64,000 nucleotides of DNA from Hominisplanchenecus murintestinalis (GTDB lineage Bacteria; Bacillota; Clostridia; Lachnospirales; Lachnospiraceae): NCBI GenBank assembly GCA_004793585.1, contig SRZB01000007.1:32481-96480 (forward strand), read 5' to 3'. The notes below the pieces were generated by a model. The model was not told the DNA's origin and made no database searches. It saw only the letters and a program-made list of their open reading frames with translations. The position numbers and the translations under genes are program-made. This document shows, one piece after another, positions 41,643 through 50,900 of the stretch. Position 1 is the stretch's first letter. Every line of letters starts with the position of its first letter.

Positions 41643-42998
41643 TTAAAAGCTCATTACTGCCGGAACGGTTAATACCACAAGTACAATTGCCAGCATCAGC
41701 ATCATCGGAAACAGCAGTTTCGTTCCCGCTTCCTCCCCAAGCTTTCTCGCCGCATGTTTTCTATCCTCAAACCCCGTCTCTGCCTCCTGTTCCAAGAGTT
41801 CCTGAAGACCTTTTGCCCCTTTCTTCAGATTCTGCGACAAAATAGAGCCAAGCTTTATGTATCCGGGTTCCCCACACCGTTTCCCAAATTTTTCATAAGC
41901 AGCCGCTTCTCCTACACCATTTTCCATTTCTTTGCAGGCAGCCCACATTTCTTCATAAGCATAGCGGAGCTTTTCCGGCTTTTGTTCCCGGTATTCTTCG
42001 GCAATCTTCCGAAATGTTCCTTTTAATGTCAGTCCTGCTCCAAGAAGCATGGCCATTTTAAAAAGAATTTCCGGGTAATCACGAATAAGCTGTATTTTTC
42101 TCTGCTGTTCCAGCTTTTGTATGCTTTTTTTCTGCTGAATCCATACCAGTGCAGCTCCTATCACCACCAGAACACCCAGGTATGCGCCCATATGCAGGGA
42201 TGGTTTCTTCCAGATTACCTTTCGTCCATCTACAGCCTCCGGCAAAATTAATTTATTTTCGTATTTCCCCTTTTCGTCGGCACGCACAACCTCTTCTTTC
42301 AGATGTTTTCCCAACATCTCTCCTTCCGTCCTGGCTGGCGGATATATACACGCATAACATGTATACTCTGCCTGATACTCCCGATACTTCAGCAGTACCC
42401 GAATCTCCGCCAATTCCCCTGTTTCCTCCGGTTCCCTCAAAATTTGGCCTTTCGTATCCAGCAAATCTGCGGGAGAAACCATCCACTCCGCTTCTACCGC
42501 CCCTCCGTACAAAGATGCCGGAAATACAAGGTCATTTCTTACTTTCTCCAAGCTCGGATTTTCTCCCGTAATCTGCTGCTCCAGTTCCCCGGTGATTTCT
42601 TTAAAAATCTCCTGAATCTCCTCCGCAGTGTATTCCTGCTCACTAATCTGTATCGGAAGCACCATATTCCCGGATTCCCCTTCGATAGAAACCTCCAGCT
42701 CTGTCTCCCTGTAGCCTTCTCCATAGGCCGGCCGTAAAAGATGCATACTCAGCATACTTTCTTCTGCTCTGCCCATCATTATTTCTACGAAAACTGCCAA
42801 TCCCATTCCCCAGAACAAAATCGCCATCACTGCCGCCAGACGCCAGGCATAATATTTCTCCGGTTCCGGCTTCTTTCCCGGGTTCAGGATACTCTGCCGC
42901 TCTGCTGTCTCCCTCTTTTTTTCTTTCCATATGCTATCCGGTATCCTGCCTATTATCCACAGGCTTATCCTGTAAAATGGAAACAACAATCTTTTCAT
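41643..42998 (-). CDS. tadC: TadC-like type II secretion F-domain protein with large external insert
   Basis: The 451-residue inner-membrane platform protein ends with a T2SSF domain (residues 300-445; YPEILFKMAMLLGAGLTLKGTFRKIAEEY and the C-terminal FPMMLMLAIVLVVLTVPAV). Unlike ordinary TadC (about 300 residues), it has an insert of about 190 residues between the first helix (near 57-75) and the second (near 275-295). This region is rich in Glu and short strands and would face outward. GAGGTG precedes the ATG. It is 2 bases behind tadB. Confidence 0.88.
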   Translation of the reverse strand: MKRLLFPFYRISLWIIGRIPDSIWKEKKRETAERQSILNPGKKPEPEKYYAWRLAAVMAILFWGMGLAVFVEIMMGRAEESMLSMHLLRPAYGEGYRETELEVSIEGESGNMVLPIQISEQEYTAEEIQEIFKEITGELEQQITGENPSLEKVRNDLVFPASLYGGAVEAEWMVSPADLLDTKGQILREPEETGELAEIRVLLKYREYQAEYTCYACIYPPARTEGEMLGKHLKEEVVRADEKGKYENKLILPEAVDGRKVIWKKPSLHMGAYLGVLVVIGAALVWIQQKKSIQKLEQQRKIQLIRDYPEILFKMAMLLGAGLTLKGTFRKIAEEYREQKPEKLRYAYEEMWAACKEMENGVGEAAAYEKFGKRCGEPGYIKLGSILSQNLKKGAKGLQELLEQEAETGFEDRKHAARKLGEEAGTKLLFPMMLMLAIVLVVLTVPAVMSF

Positions 42999-43000
42999 CT

Positions 43001-43735
43001 TTACACCTCAATTTCCACAATACGTTTTCCAAGCATCCATGCCAAAAAATACACAAACAAACAACCGCTCATCACTGTAATTCCTGCAACACTATGGTAC
43101 ATGACATCCAGGAATCCCGGAGACGCTGTCCCTACATACGCCAAAATAAACAACGGTACGGCGCTCATTACATTCTGCTCCAGCTTCTTCGAGGCAATGC
43201 ACACCCTGATCTCCTTTCGCGTTTCTTCTTTCCGGCTGATAGATTTCACCGTATTTCGAATAATAGCAACCAAATCTCCGCCGCTTCGTTTTGCCACCCC
43301 GAAAACTTCCGCAAAGTTACGGATATCTTCTTCCCCGCTCCGTTTCGCCAAATCAGAGAGCAGCTCTTCCAGCGTCCTGTTAAAAGACAGCTGCACTGTT
43401 ATCAAAGAAAACTCTTTTTCCACCAAATCATTCCCCGGAACCTTCTGCAGTTCTTTTAGCGCCTCCCCAAAAGCATTCTCCACGGAATACCCTGCCGCCA
43501 GCCCATTTGATACTGCCTGCATTCCTGACAAAAACTGCTTTCCCAGCTCCCGTATCCGCGCTTTCTGCCGTTCCTTTCTCTTCACACGCAAAAACCACAA
43601 AACTCCCGGAAAAAATAACAAAAACGGAATCCACGAGCGGTAAAACAGAACACTCACTACACCATCCAGCAGGATATATTCCAAACCGTACCGTACCTTC
43701 TCTGCCCATGTAAACCTGTAATTTCCATAATCCAT
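43001..43735 (-). CDS. tadB: TadB-like type II secretion F-domain protein
   Basis: The 244-residue membrane platform protein has a T2SSF domain with GMQAVSNGLAAGYSVENAF and the helix pair near the C-terminus (MSAVPLFILAYVG and FVYFLAWMLG). It pairs with TadC to form the motor-driven assembly platform. AGGAGAAGG precedes the ATG. It lies between tadA (13-base gap) and tadC (2-base gap). Confidence 0.92.
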   Translation of the reverse strand: MDYGNYRFTWAEKVRYGLEYILLDGVVSVLFYRSWIPFLLFFPGVLWFLRVKRKERQKARIRELGKQFLSGMQAVSNGLAAGYSVENAFGEALKELQKVPGNDLVEKEFSLITVQLSFNRTLEELLSDLAKRSGEEDIRNFAEVFGVAKRSGGDLVAIIRNTVKSISRKEETRKEIRVCIASKKLEQNVMSAVPLFILAYVGTASPGFLDVMYHSVAGITVMSGCLFVYFLAWMLGKRIVEIEV

Positions 43736-43748
43736 ATCCTTCTCCTGC

Positions 43749-44981
43749 TTACCATTCGTAAATTCCTGCCTGCAAAAACTTCCCCGTATTCACCATATTC
43801 CCGCATTTTTCCAGCCTCCCCTGTACTTTCTGCTCTTCTTTGCATCCGCTCTCCCGGAATTCGTAGAGAGTACGGAGGAGGATTTCCTCTGTCTCATACT
43901 GGTACCCGGATACCTCGGCAATCTCCAGCACTTTCCGGCTCTTGTCCCGCAGCCTTCCCAAATGCACCAGAATATCAATTCCTGATGCAATCTGTCTTCG
44001 GACCGCCGAAACCGGAAGCTCCATCCCCATAAAAACCATCGTCTCCAGCCTTGAAAGCATATCCCGCGGGCTGTTTCCATGTCCGGTACTTAAAGAGCCG
44101 TCGTGCCCGGTATTTAATGACTGCAGCATATCTATCGCTTCTTCCCCACGTACTTCCCCTACAATAATCCTGTCCGGCCGCATGCGCAGGCTGGATTTTA
44201 TCAGCTCACGGATAGAAACCTCATGCGCTCCCTCCGTGTTCGCCCTTCTCGCTTCCATTTTTACCAGATTTTCTACTCCCTGGATCTGAAGCTCTGCATT
44301 ATCCTCAATCGTGATAATCCTCTCATCCTTTGGAATATAATCAGAAAGGGCATTCAGGAACGTCGTCTTTCCCGACCCTGTCCCTCCGCTGATAAAAATG
44401 TTATACCCTGCTTTTACCAGCTTTTTCAGAAAACTCACTGCCTCCTCTGTCACCGCCCCCCATTCGATAAGCTGTGCCATTGTTATCGGACGGTTTGGAA
44501 ATCTCCGTATGGTAATAATCGGCCCATTTAGCGCCACCGGAGCCAATACAATATTAACCCGGGCGCCATCTTTCAGCCTCGCATCAGCGATGGGAACCGA
44601 TTCGTTTACAATCCGATTGCATCCCGCTACAATCTGCTGCACCAGTTCTTGCAATTTCTCCTCGGAGAAAAAATGCTTTTCCCATTTTGAAATCCGTCCC
44701 TGCCGTTCTACAAAAATTCCCCCTGTTCCGTTCACCATAATCTCTGTTACGTCATCATCATCCAAAAGTTCCTGAAGAATATCCAGCCCTCTTATACTGT
44801 TAAACAGCTCTATACGAACCTGCTGCTTCTGCGGCAGGCTTATATAAGCTTCCCTGCCCTCCTCCATGATTAATTCATCAATAATATCCTGAACCCTATC
44901 ATCGCGTACTTCTGTTTCCTCCCCTATCCTTTTTATTAGCTTTTCCCTAAGCGACTGTATGCGAATCCCTATTTCATCCAT
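43749..44981 (-). CDS. tadA: TadA/CpaF secretion ATPase
   Basis: The 410-residue cytosolic ATPase powers pilus assembly. It has the CpaF N-terminal domain (VTEIMVNGTGGIFVERQG), Walker A GGTGSGKTT, a His-box and Walker B RPDRIIVGEVRGEEA, and the LNTGHDGSLSTGHGNS segment. The start at 44981 lies 7 bases after AGGAG; a TTG two codons earlier is less likely. It overlaps the end of tadZ by 8 bases. Confidence 0.95.
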   Translation of the reverse strand: MDEIGIRIQSLREKLIKRIGEETEVRDDRVQDIIDELIMEEGREAYISLPQKQQVRIELFNSIRGLDILQELLDDDDVTEIMVNGTGGIFVERQGRISKWEKHFFSEEKLQELVQQIVAGCNRIVNESVPIADARLKDGARVNIVLAPVALNGPIITIRRFPNRPITMAQLIEWGAVTEEAVSFLKKLVKAGYNIFISGGTGSGKTTFLNALSDYIPKDERIITIEDNAELQIQGVENLVKMEARRANTEGAHEVSIRELIKSSLRMRPDRIIVGEVRGEEAIDMLQSLNTGHDGSLSTGHGNSPRDMLSRLETMVFMGMELPVSAVRRQIASGIDILVHLGRLRDKSRKVLEIAEVSGYQYETEEILLRTLYEFRESGCKEEQKVQGRLEKCGNMVNTGKFLQAGIYEW

Positions 44982-45984
44982 TCCCAAACTCCTCTCTTAT
45001 CAAATTCCTGGCAAAGTCCCCCAGCTCCCCCCATATAAGCTGCTCTACATATTGTGTGCCTTGTCCAAAATTCCCATGAAAAGGAAGTTTTAGTTTGCGT
45101 GTCTTTTCCTCTAAGTCACCATATCCCGCGAACTCCAGTAATTTCTCATACTGCCGAATCTTTGCCACTGAAATGTTATCCTCCCGCACAGGCATATAAA
45201 CCATTTGACAACGGCGCAGAATTTCCAGAAATCCGTCTACTGACTCATCAAAGTCCAGGATAATCATCTCATACGTGCTGTATGACTCCACCTCTTCCAA
45301 AAGAGACAGCCACTCTTTACATTCCACGCTCCGGATATCCATCGGCGACAGCGCCGGAGGTACATAATCCAGATTTCCCAGACTCTGCACAATTCCCTGC
45401 AGTTTGTACACCAAACTGCCGCCGTCCCGTTTTATGAAATACATCAAGTCTGAAATGTCCGCCGTAAATTCCTTTTCCATAAGACGCGAAAATCCGGAAC
45501 AACTCTCCATATTCAGATACAGTACCTTCCTGTCCTTTGCCAGAAGCTGTCCTAACGTAAGGGCAAAAGATGTTTTTAACACCCTTTTTATCGGAGAATA
45601 TATTGCAATGCAACACATATCTTTCTTTAGCAGCGCCTGGGGCGTCCGTCTTTCCGCAGCATAGTCTTCCATAACTTCAGCTACCAGGCTGTCAGAAGCC
45701 TGATATTTATAAATACAGGAATACTCACTCAACTCTTCCAGTATTTCCCCCTCTGATAAAATTACAATTTTCTCAATCGGCAGTTCTCTGACTTCCCTGC
45801 ACATGGCGCGCGTGGAAATCAAAAGCAGAGAAACCTCATGTCCGGCTGCAAATTCACAGAGGCTCTTTACATTTGTAAATGCATGGATTTCAAATGCCGT
45901 ACCCTGCCTCTCCTGGATAAACTCTGTCAGCCGAAGCGCGTAAGCCGCCTCCGGGTCACAAATCGCAAAAATATCTTTCTTCAA
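44974..45984 (-). CDS. tadZ: TadZ/CpaE-like localisation ATPase, degenerate P-loop
   Basis: The 336-residue protein has an atypical receiver-like N-terminus (residues 1-115) and a MinD/ParA-like C-terminus. The P-loop reads YSPIKRVLKTSFAL instead of KGGxGKT, so ATP binding may be altered or lost. TadZ places the pilus machine at a cell site. The start is taken as the TTG at 45984 because AGGAGGGG lies 6 bases upstream and it overlaps the prepilin peptidase stop (TTGA), a coupling signal. Confidence 0.82.
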   Translation of the reverse strand: MKKDIFAICDPEAAYALRLTEFIQERQGTAFEIHAFTNVKSLCEFAAGHEVSLLLISTRAMCREVRELPIEKIVILSEGEILEELSEYSCIYKYQASDSLVAEVMEDYAAERRTPQALLKKDMCCIAIYSPIKRVLKTSFALTLGQLLAKDRKVLYLNMESCSGFSRLMEKEFTADISDLMYFIKRDGGSLVYKLQGIVQSLGNLDYVPPALSPMDIRSVECKEWLSLLEEVESYSTYEMIILDFDESVDGFLEILRRCQMVYMPVREDNISVAKIRQYEKLLEFAGYGDLEEKTRKLKLPFHGNFGQGTQYVEQLIWGELGDFARNLIREEFGNG

Positions 45985-46481
45985 TAAACCCCTCCTACAC
46001 AAAGCAATACACTAAAAAACACTGGTAGAGTAAAACAAAACTCTGCTTCACGAGCCTTTCCCCTGTAAGGACTATATTTTCCTGTCTGATAAAGTTTGCC
46101 GATATAGGCAAAGAAGTATAGAACACGCGCTTTAAAAATGCGCCGTTTGATTAGTAACACGAGGGAGATAACTGCTCCCATCAGAAATGATAATGCCATA
46201 CAGATGAATACCCGCTCTGTGCCAAGAAAACCTCCTATTACACAAAAGAGCTTAATGTCACCTGCGCCAAGCATACGAAAATAAAATAATACCGCCAGTA
46301 AAAGCAACGGCAGGGCACTTCCTCCCAAAAACCTCCAAAATCCAAAAATTCCAAGCTCTGTAAGCCGGAACCATGATGCAGTTCCCAGCCCCGCCGCAAT
46401 CAGGAAATTTGGAACCTTCCCGGTTCGTATATCCCACAAAACTGCCGCTCCTGTGACGGCTAGTAAAAATAAAGAGCTCAC
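45981..46481 (-). CDS. A24-family prepilin peptidase (TadV/CpaA), first gene of the Tad operon
   Basis: The 166-residue membrane protease has catalytic Asp in WDIRTGKVPN (near residue 17) and GAGDIK (near residue 73) and about five helices. It is the likely Flp leader peptidase. It is the promoter-proximal gene of the eleven-gene minus-strand Tad operon: prepilin peptidase, tadZ, tadA, tadB, tadC, flp, DUF5702, TadE-like, second peptidase, TadE-like and FHA. Confidence 0.92.
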   Translation of the reverse strand: MSSLFLLAVTGAAVLWDIRTGKVPNFLIAAGLGTASWFRLTELGIFGFWRFLGGSALPLLLLAVLFYFRMLGAGDIKLFCVIGGFLGTERVFICMALSFLMGAVISLVLLIKRRIFKARVLYFFAYIGKLYQTGKYSPYRGKAREAEFCFTLPVFFSVLLCVGGVY

Positions 46482-46510
46482 TTTTCACCGCCTTCCCTTG
46501 ATTTACCAGA

Positions 46511-46539
46511 ATTATAACCTATAAGTTTTATTATGTCAA
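46511..46539 (-). promoter_or_regulatory. Perfect sigma-A promoter of the Tad operon
   Basis: Minus-strand TTGACA (46534-46539), 17-base spacer, TATAAT (46511-46516), an exact consensus, 30 bases before the first gene. Confidence 0.9.
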
Positions 46540-46609
46540 TAGTATGTGATAAATATTTTGTTTTTTGTTGTGTATTCGCAAAATGTTCACAAATTATTTC
46601 TGTTCTGAT

Positions 46610-46638
46610 TTGACAGATAGACTCTAATTGTTTATACT
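46610..46638 (+). promoter_or_regulatory. Sigma-A promoter of mecA
   Basis: TTGACA (46610-46615), 17-base spacer, TATACT (46633-46638), divergent from the Tad promoter. Confidence 0.85.
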
Positions 46639-46652
46639 AAACGTAAACTTTG

Positions 46653-46672
46653 AAGAGCCTGCGGGCTTTTTT
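46653..46672 (+). terminator. Small hairpin with T6 in the mecA leader
   Basis: AGCC pairs with GGCT around four bases, followed by six T, between the mecA promoter and gene. The stem is short, so it may pause or attenuate rather than terminate. Confidence 0.45.
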
Positions 46673-46712
46673 AACCATGCAGCTGTAAGGCAGAGAGATA
46701 GGATGTGATAAT

Positions 46713-47465
46713 ATGAAAATAGAAAAAATCAGTGATACGCAAATACGCTGTACTCTCACAAAAGAAGACCTCGCAAGCCGCCATTTAAAATTAAATGAGC
46801 TTGCCTATGGAACTGAAAATGCAAAGTCTTTTTTCCGGGATATGATGCAGCAGGCTGCTTACGAATTTGGTTTTGAGGCAAATGATATTCCGCTGATGAT
46901 TGAAGCTATTCCGCTGCCCTCAGAATCTATTATCCTGATTATTACGAAAGTAGAAGATCCGGAAGAACTGGACACAAGATTTGCCAAGTTTGCACCCTCC
47001 AATGCCGGAGGCGTTATGGATTCCGAAGATTCCCCGATTGCTTCCCACCTGGAAGGAGCCGACGATATCCTTGGTCTGTTTAACAAAATCCGGGCGGCAC
47101 AGAAAAAGCTTGCAGAAAAGCAGGATTCCAAACAGGCGCTTGCAGAAGAAACGTGTGAAATGCCGTTAAATCTTACACGGCTTTATAAATTTAAAGACTT
47201 AGATACCGTAATCCATGCGGCAGGTATATTAAATTCCATTTATACAGGATACAACACACTGTATAAAAATATCTGTACAAAGGAATACCACCTGCTAATC
47301 AGCAAATCTGAGCACAGTCCTGAAGAATTTAACAAAATTTGCAACATTCTTTCAGAATACGGAAAAGGACATAAATTTGCGCCGGGCATGGATGCCTTTT
47401 ACTCTGAACATCAAGAATGCCTTGTGAAAGGAAATGCCCTGCAGCAGCTGGCGCAGATTTCTTAA
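46713..47465 (+). CDS. mecA: Adaptor protein MecA
   Basis: The 250-residue adaptor delivers substrates to ClpCP and inhibits or modulates competence and stress factors in Firmicutes. The N-terminal domain (MKIEKISDTQIRCTLTKEDL, then FRDMMQQAAYEFGFE) and the C-terminal ClpC-binding domain (YKFKDLDTVIHAAGIL and EYHLLISKSEHSPEEFNKICNILSEYG) are typical, with a Gln/Lys-rich linker. An AGGATGTG site precedes the ATG. It is monocistronic with a strong terminator. Confidence 0.94.
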   Translation: MKIEKISDTQIRCTLTKEDLASRHLKLNELAYGTENAKSFFRDMMQQAAYEFGFEANDIPLMIEAIPLPSESIILIITKVEDPEELDTRFAKFAPSNAGGVMDSEDSPIASHLEGADDILGLFNKIRAAQKKLAEKQDSKQALAEETCEMPLNLTRLYKFKDLDTVIHAAGILNSIYTGYNTLYKNICTKEYHLLISKSEHSPEEFNKICNILSEYGKGHKFAPGMDAFYSEHQECLVKGNALQQLAQIS

Positions 47466-47527
47466 AAACTACGCAACATCTGCCAACGCCGCATAGTGCG
47501 GTAATTTCAAAATACTAAACTAAGGAA

Positions 47528-47575
47528 AAAAGACACCGGGAAAAGCAGAAATGCTTCTCTCGGTGTCTTTCTTTA
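47528..47575. terminator. Terminator after mecA
   Basis: AAAGACACCG pairs with CGGTGTCTTT, with an inner AGCA/TGCT stem, followed by CTTT; the A-run on the left lets it serve the convergent DUF1858 gene. Confidence 0.85.
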
Positions 47576-47606
47576 TATCGTAATCCGTATGGATTCCTTT
47601 ATTTCA

Positions 47607-47819
47607 TCAGGAATTCTGCTTTGCTTCCACAAATGCATTCACCCTCGCCACCAATACATCAGGCTCAATGCCGTGTACCAGCGCGGCCTCTTCCAAAGTC
47701 TCTGCCTGCGCAGACGGGCATCCTACGCAATGCATACCGCCTGCAACCAGAACGCCTGCCATCTCAGGATCCATACTAAGAAGCTCGCCAATTATCATAT
47801 CCTTTGTTACCTTTGTCAT
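47607..47819 (-). CDS. DUF1858 domain protein
   Basis: The 70-residue cytosolic protein matches DUF1858: ITxD-like TKDMIIGELLSMDPEMAGVLVAGGMHCVGCPSAQAETLEEAALVHGI. The CxxC (near residues 31-34) is conserved and suggests metal or redox binding; such proteins are linked to hybrid-cluster and metal-sulfur metabolism in anaerobes, with no proven function. The start at 47819 has AGGAGG upstream, while a longer in-frame reading covers the structured leader. It has its own promoter. Confidence 0.88.
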   Translation of the reverse strand: MTKVTKDMIIGELLSMDPEMAGVLVAGGMHCVGCPSAQAETLEEAALVHGIEPDVLVARVNAFVEAKQNS

Positions 47820-47844
47820 GAATTTTTCCTCCTGAATATTTTCA

Positions 47845-47910
47845 CCCGGCCCATACCGGGAATTATAAGTTGCTGCTTTTATATGGGTCTGTGCATTCCT
47901 GCACAGACCC
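47845..47910 (-). promoter_or_regulatory. Two-hairpin leader of the DUF1858 gene
   Basis: GGGTCTGTGCA pairs perfectly with TGCACAGACCC (47885-47910) around four bases, then CCCGG pairs with CCGGG (47845-47860), shortly before the ribosome site. No T-run follows the first hairpin. It lies within the leader of about 110 bases. Confidence 0.65.
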
Positions 47911-47925
47911 GTGCCAACAGTAACA

Positions 47926-47954
47926 ATTATAATACTTTTTTTTACTTCCCGCAA
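47926..47954 (-). promoter_or_regulatory. Promoter of the DUF1858 gene
   Basis: Minus-strand TTGCGG (47949-47954), 17-base spacer, TATAAT (47926-47931), within 20 bases of the GH20 stop. Confidence 0.7.
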
Positions 47955-47970
47955 GGCATGAAATGGACGC

Positions 47971-50900
47971 CTATTTCACTTTCACCACTTTTTTTGCCGC
48001 TTTTGCAGGACTGTATTTCTTTGCAGATGCTACAATCACTTTATACGAGTAGCTCTTTTTCTTCTTCACCTTTTTGTCAGTGTAAGAATTCTTCTTTTTC
48101 ACCGTGGCAATCCTCTTCCATTTCCCTTTCTTGCCTTCCGAACGGTAAATCATGTAAGAAGATGCTCTCTTCACTTTCGTCCATTTAATGGAAACCGCCT
48201 TTTTACCCTTTGCCTGTTTTGCGGTCACCTTTCCGGTGGCTTTGGGAAGCATAATGCTCTTTGCGCTGCCCGCCGCACTGTCTGTATAAGCCTTCGGATT
48301 CCCGGAAATCGCTACTACATAATAAGACATATTCTTTCCGCCCAGAGGAGCAGTATCTATCGCAGATGTCCCTTTCACTGCACCGCCCACTTTTGTAACC
48401 TTGCTGCCTGTTTTGCGGTAAAGCTGATAAGAAAACGCATTTGCTGCAGCTCCCCAGGATACTTTTACGCCCTCCGCCGTACTTTTGACTGCCGTTACAG
48501 CCGGGGCCGCCAGCCGGGTAACTGTCACCTGCGGCCCTGGTCCGGGCGCCGGAGCCGGTTTATCTGGTTTACCTGGCTTATCTGGTTCATTCGGTTTCTT
48601 TACAAGCCCTTTCTGCGCCGTCTTCATTGCGTCAATTAATACCTGCAACTGCTCCATTGGTATATCTATGGGCGCATTCTTTACTGCATCATATGCTTCT
48701 TTAAACACATTCCAGCTCACTATTTCATAAAGGCTTTCCTGTTCAAGCAGTGTTTTTATTTCTGGATCCTTTAACGCTTCATCTTTCTTCCCTGCTGCCT
48801 GCAGGATTTCCAGCGCGCGCTCCACTTCCTCCTGCCCCGCCAGCACATCGCCCAAAACAGCTTTTGCCAACACATATCCTTCAAACTGCACGTTGGCATT
48901 TTCCCAGCTTACATCCTTCTGTTTCAGTTCAGATGCTTTCGTATCACAAGCTGCTTTTAACGCGCCCTTATCCACAGAACCATAAACCTTCATTTCATAT
49001 ATCGCATACTCAGCAGCGCCTGATTTCCTCTGAACTCCCTGCATCTTCACATAGCGCGCTTTTTTTGCTGTAAAAGTATCTGTAGTCAAAGCATTCGTAT
49101 TGCCTGTTACAGATTTAGCATCTTCCCAATTCTTCCCATCGGCAGATACTTGAATCTTATAAGAAGCGGCATACCTATTTGCTTCCCAGTCAATCACTAC
49201 TTTGTTTACCGTCCGGACTTCTCCCAAATCAACCATCAGATAGTCTGTATCGTTATTCGAAGAATTCCACCTTGATTCACTGGATGTCGAAACTCCGGCG
49301 GCGCCTGTCACATGACCGTCGCCATCGGTTGCTTTCCATGCCGGATAAAGTTTCATGCTATCTGAACCTGCCAGATTTTCGCCTGATTTCAAATATGCTG
49401 TATTCCCGCTTTCTGTATATGCATGACGGTTTCTGGCCACATCTGCTTCGCCCGTTCCCGTAAACCCTTCTGCCGCCAGCTCTTCCGTTGACAGTGATTT
49501 GTTATATGCCTTAATATTTCCTAAGTATCCTGAAAACCCTTGTCCTATAGTATTCAGCGGAAAGACAAATGTAGATGTATAATTATTATCGCTGTCTGTC
49601 CAGTTCTGATTTCCCAAGCTGCCGCCATTATCAATATCTCTCGCCGCTGCATAAAGAATCTTCACAAACCGGCCGTCTACATACAGTTTTGTTACCTGAT
49701 AAGTCCCCACAATTGTAATTCTATGCTTTACTCTTTGTTCTATCTGATAATCAAAGGATTGGGTAAAATAATCGCGGTTCAGGCTCAGGCTGCCATTCAT
49801 TCCCGCTGCCTGCAGTCTTCCGTCATACCCCGAAAACAGGGAAGACTCCTTTGTATTATTCTCCGAGCCGTCCAGATAAACGTCAAAGCTCATTGTATAT
49901 GGATAGACCAGGCTTGTAAGAGGCGTCTCTATCTTTGTATTTCCGTCAAATTTCAGCATGGCTTCTCCCGCCTGCTGTACCACTGTTCCATTTGCAATCG
50001 TTCCGTTATAACCATTTCCGCTGGCATCGTAGATGGTTGCTCCATCTTCTGATACATTCTCAAAATTATAGTCCAGCACAACATTTGTCTTACTGTCAAT
50101 TTGATTGGCAATCTTTGTCCCCGGGCCTTCCCTTAACCGGTCAAATGTCTGCTCATATTCCAGAAACGTGTCGTCCGCTTTCTGGCCCCCCCAGGTTTTC
50201 TCACTAACCATTGCACAGCTCCTGAGATATCTTTCATTCAAGTCTGCTTCTGTGGTTCCGGAACGATTGGCATCGCCCCAAAGAGCCGCTTTCGCCCCAA
50301 GTACAGACGGTTCGCCTTTATCCACGCGGGCGCCTCCATTCCCACCGTCAAATAATGTAGGATCCCAGTTATTATAAATATATTCTTCCCTGATGATATC
50401 TTTATGGTAACGTCCGGGAGTCACATACAGAAACATCTGTGGGACATTGATCACACGATATCCTTCACGAATCCTGTTATGGACATTGTCTTCCCCCCGC
50501 CCATTCCAGATTTCCAGGATAATATTCTTATTAGGCTCTGTTGTACCCGGAATCGCTTCCAAAGCCCCCCACATCCGGACTTCTTTTCCGTATTTACCTC
50601 TAAGAAGCTCATACATATCGTTCATATAACTGCGGAATGCCTCTTTGTTATTCCCTGTGTTTTTATCCCAATACTCATCAACTCCTGCGCTAACTGTATC
50701 AGAAGTAAACACCGGGTCATCACCTTCCAGATATTCGTCAAACAATGCCGTCATAAAAATTTTTGCATGAACTGCATTCTGCCGCGTTTCCGTATCTGTA
50801 CTATTCTCATCAATTGCCAAAAGCTCAAAATTATTTGGATTATGGATATAGAACGAAACGCCTTCTTTTATATTCCCCTCAGAATCAAGATAATCTGCCC

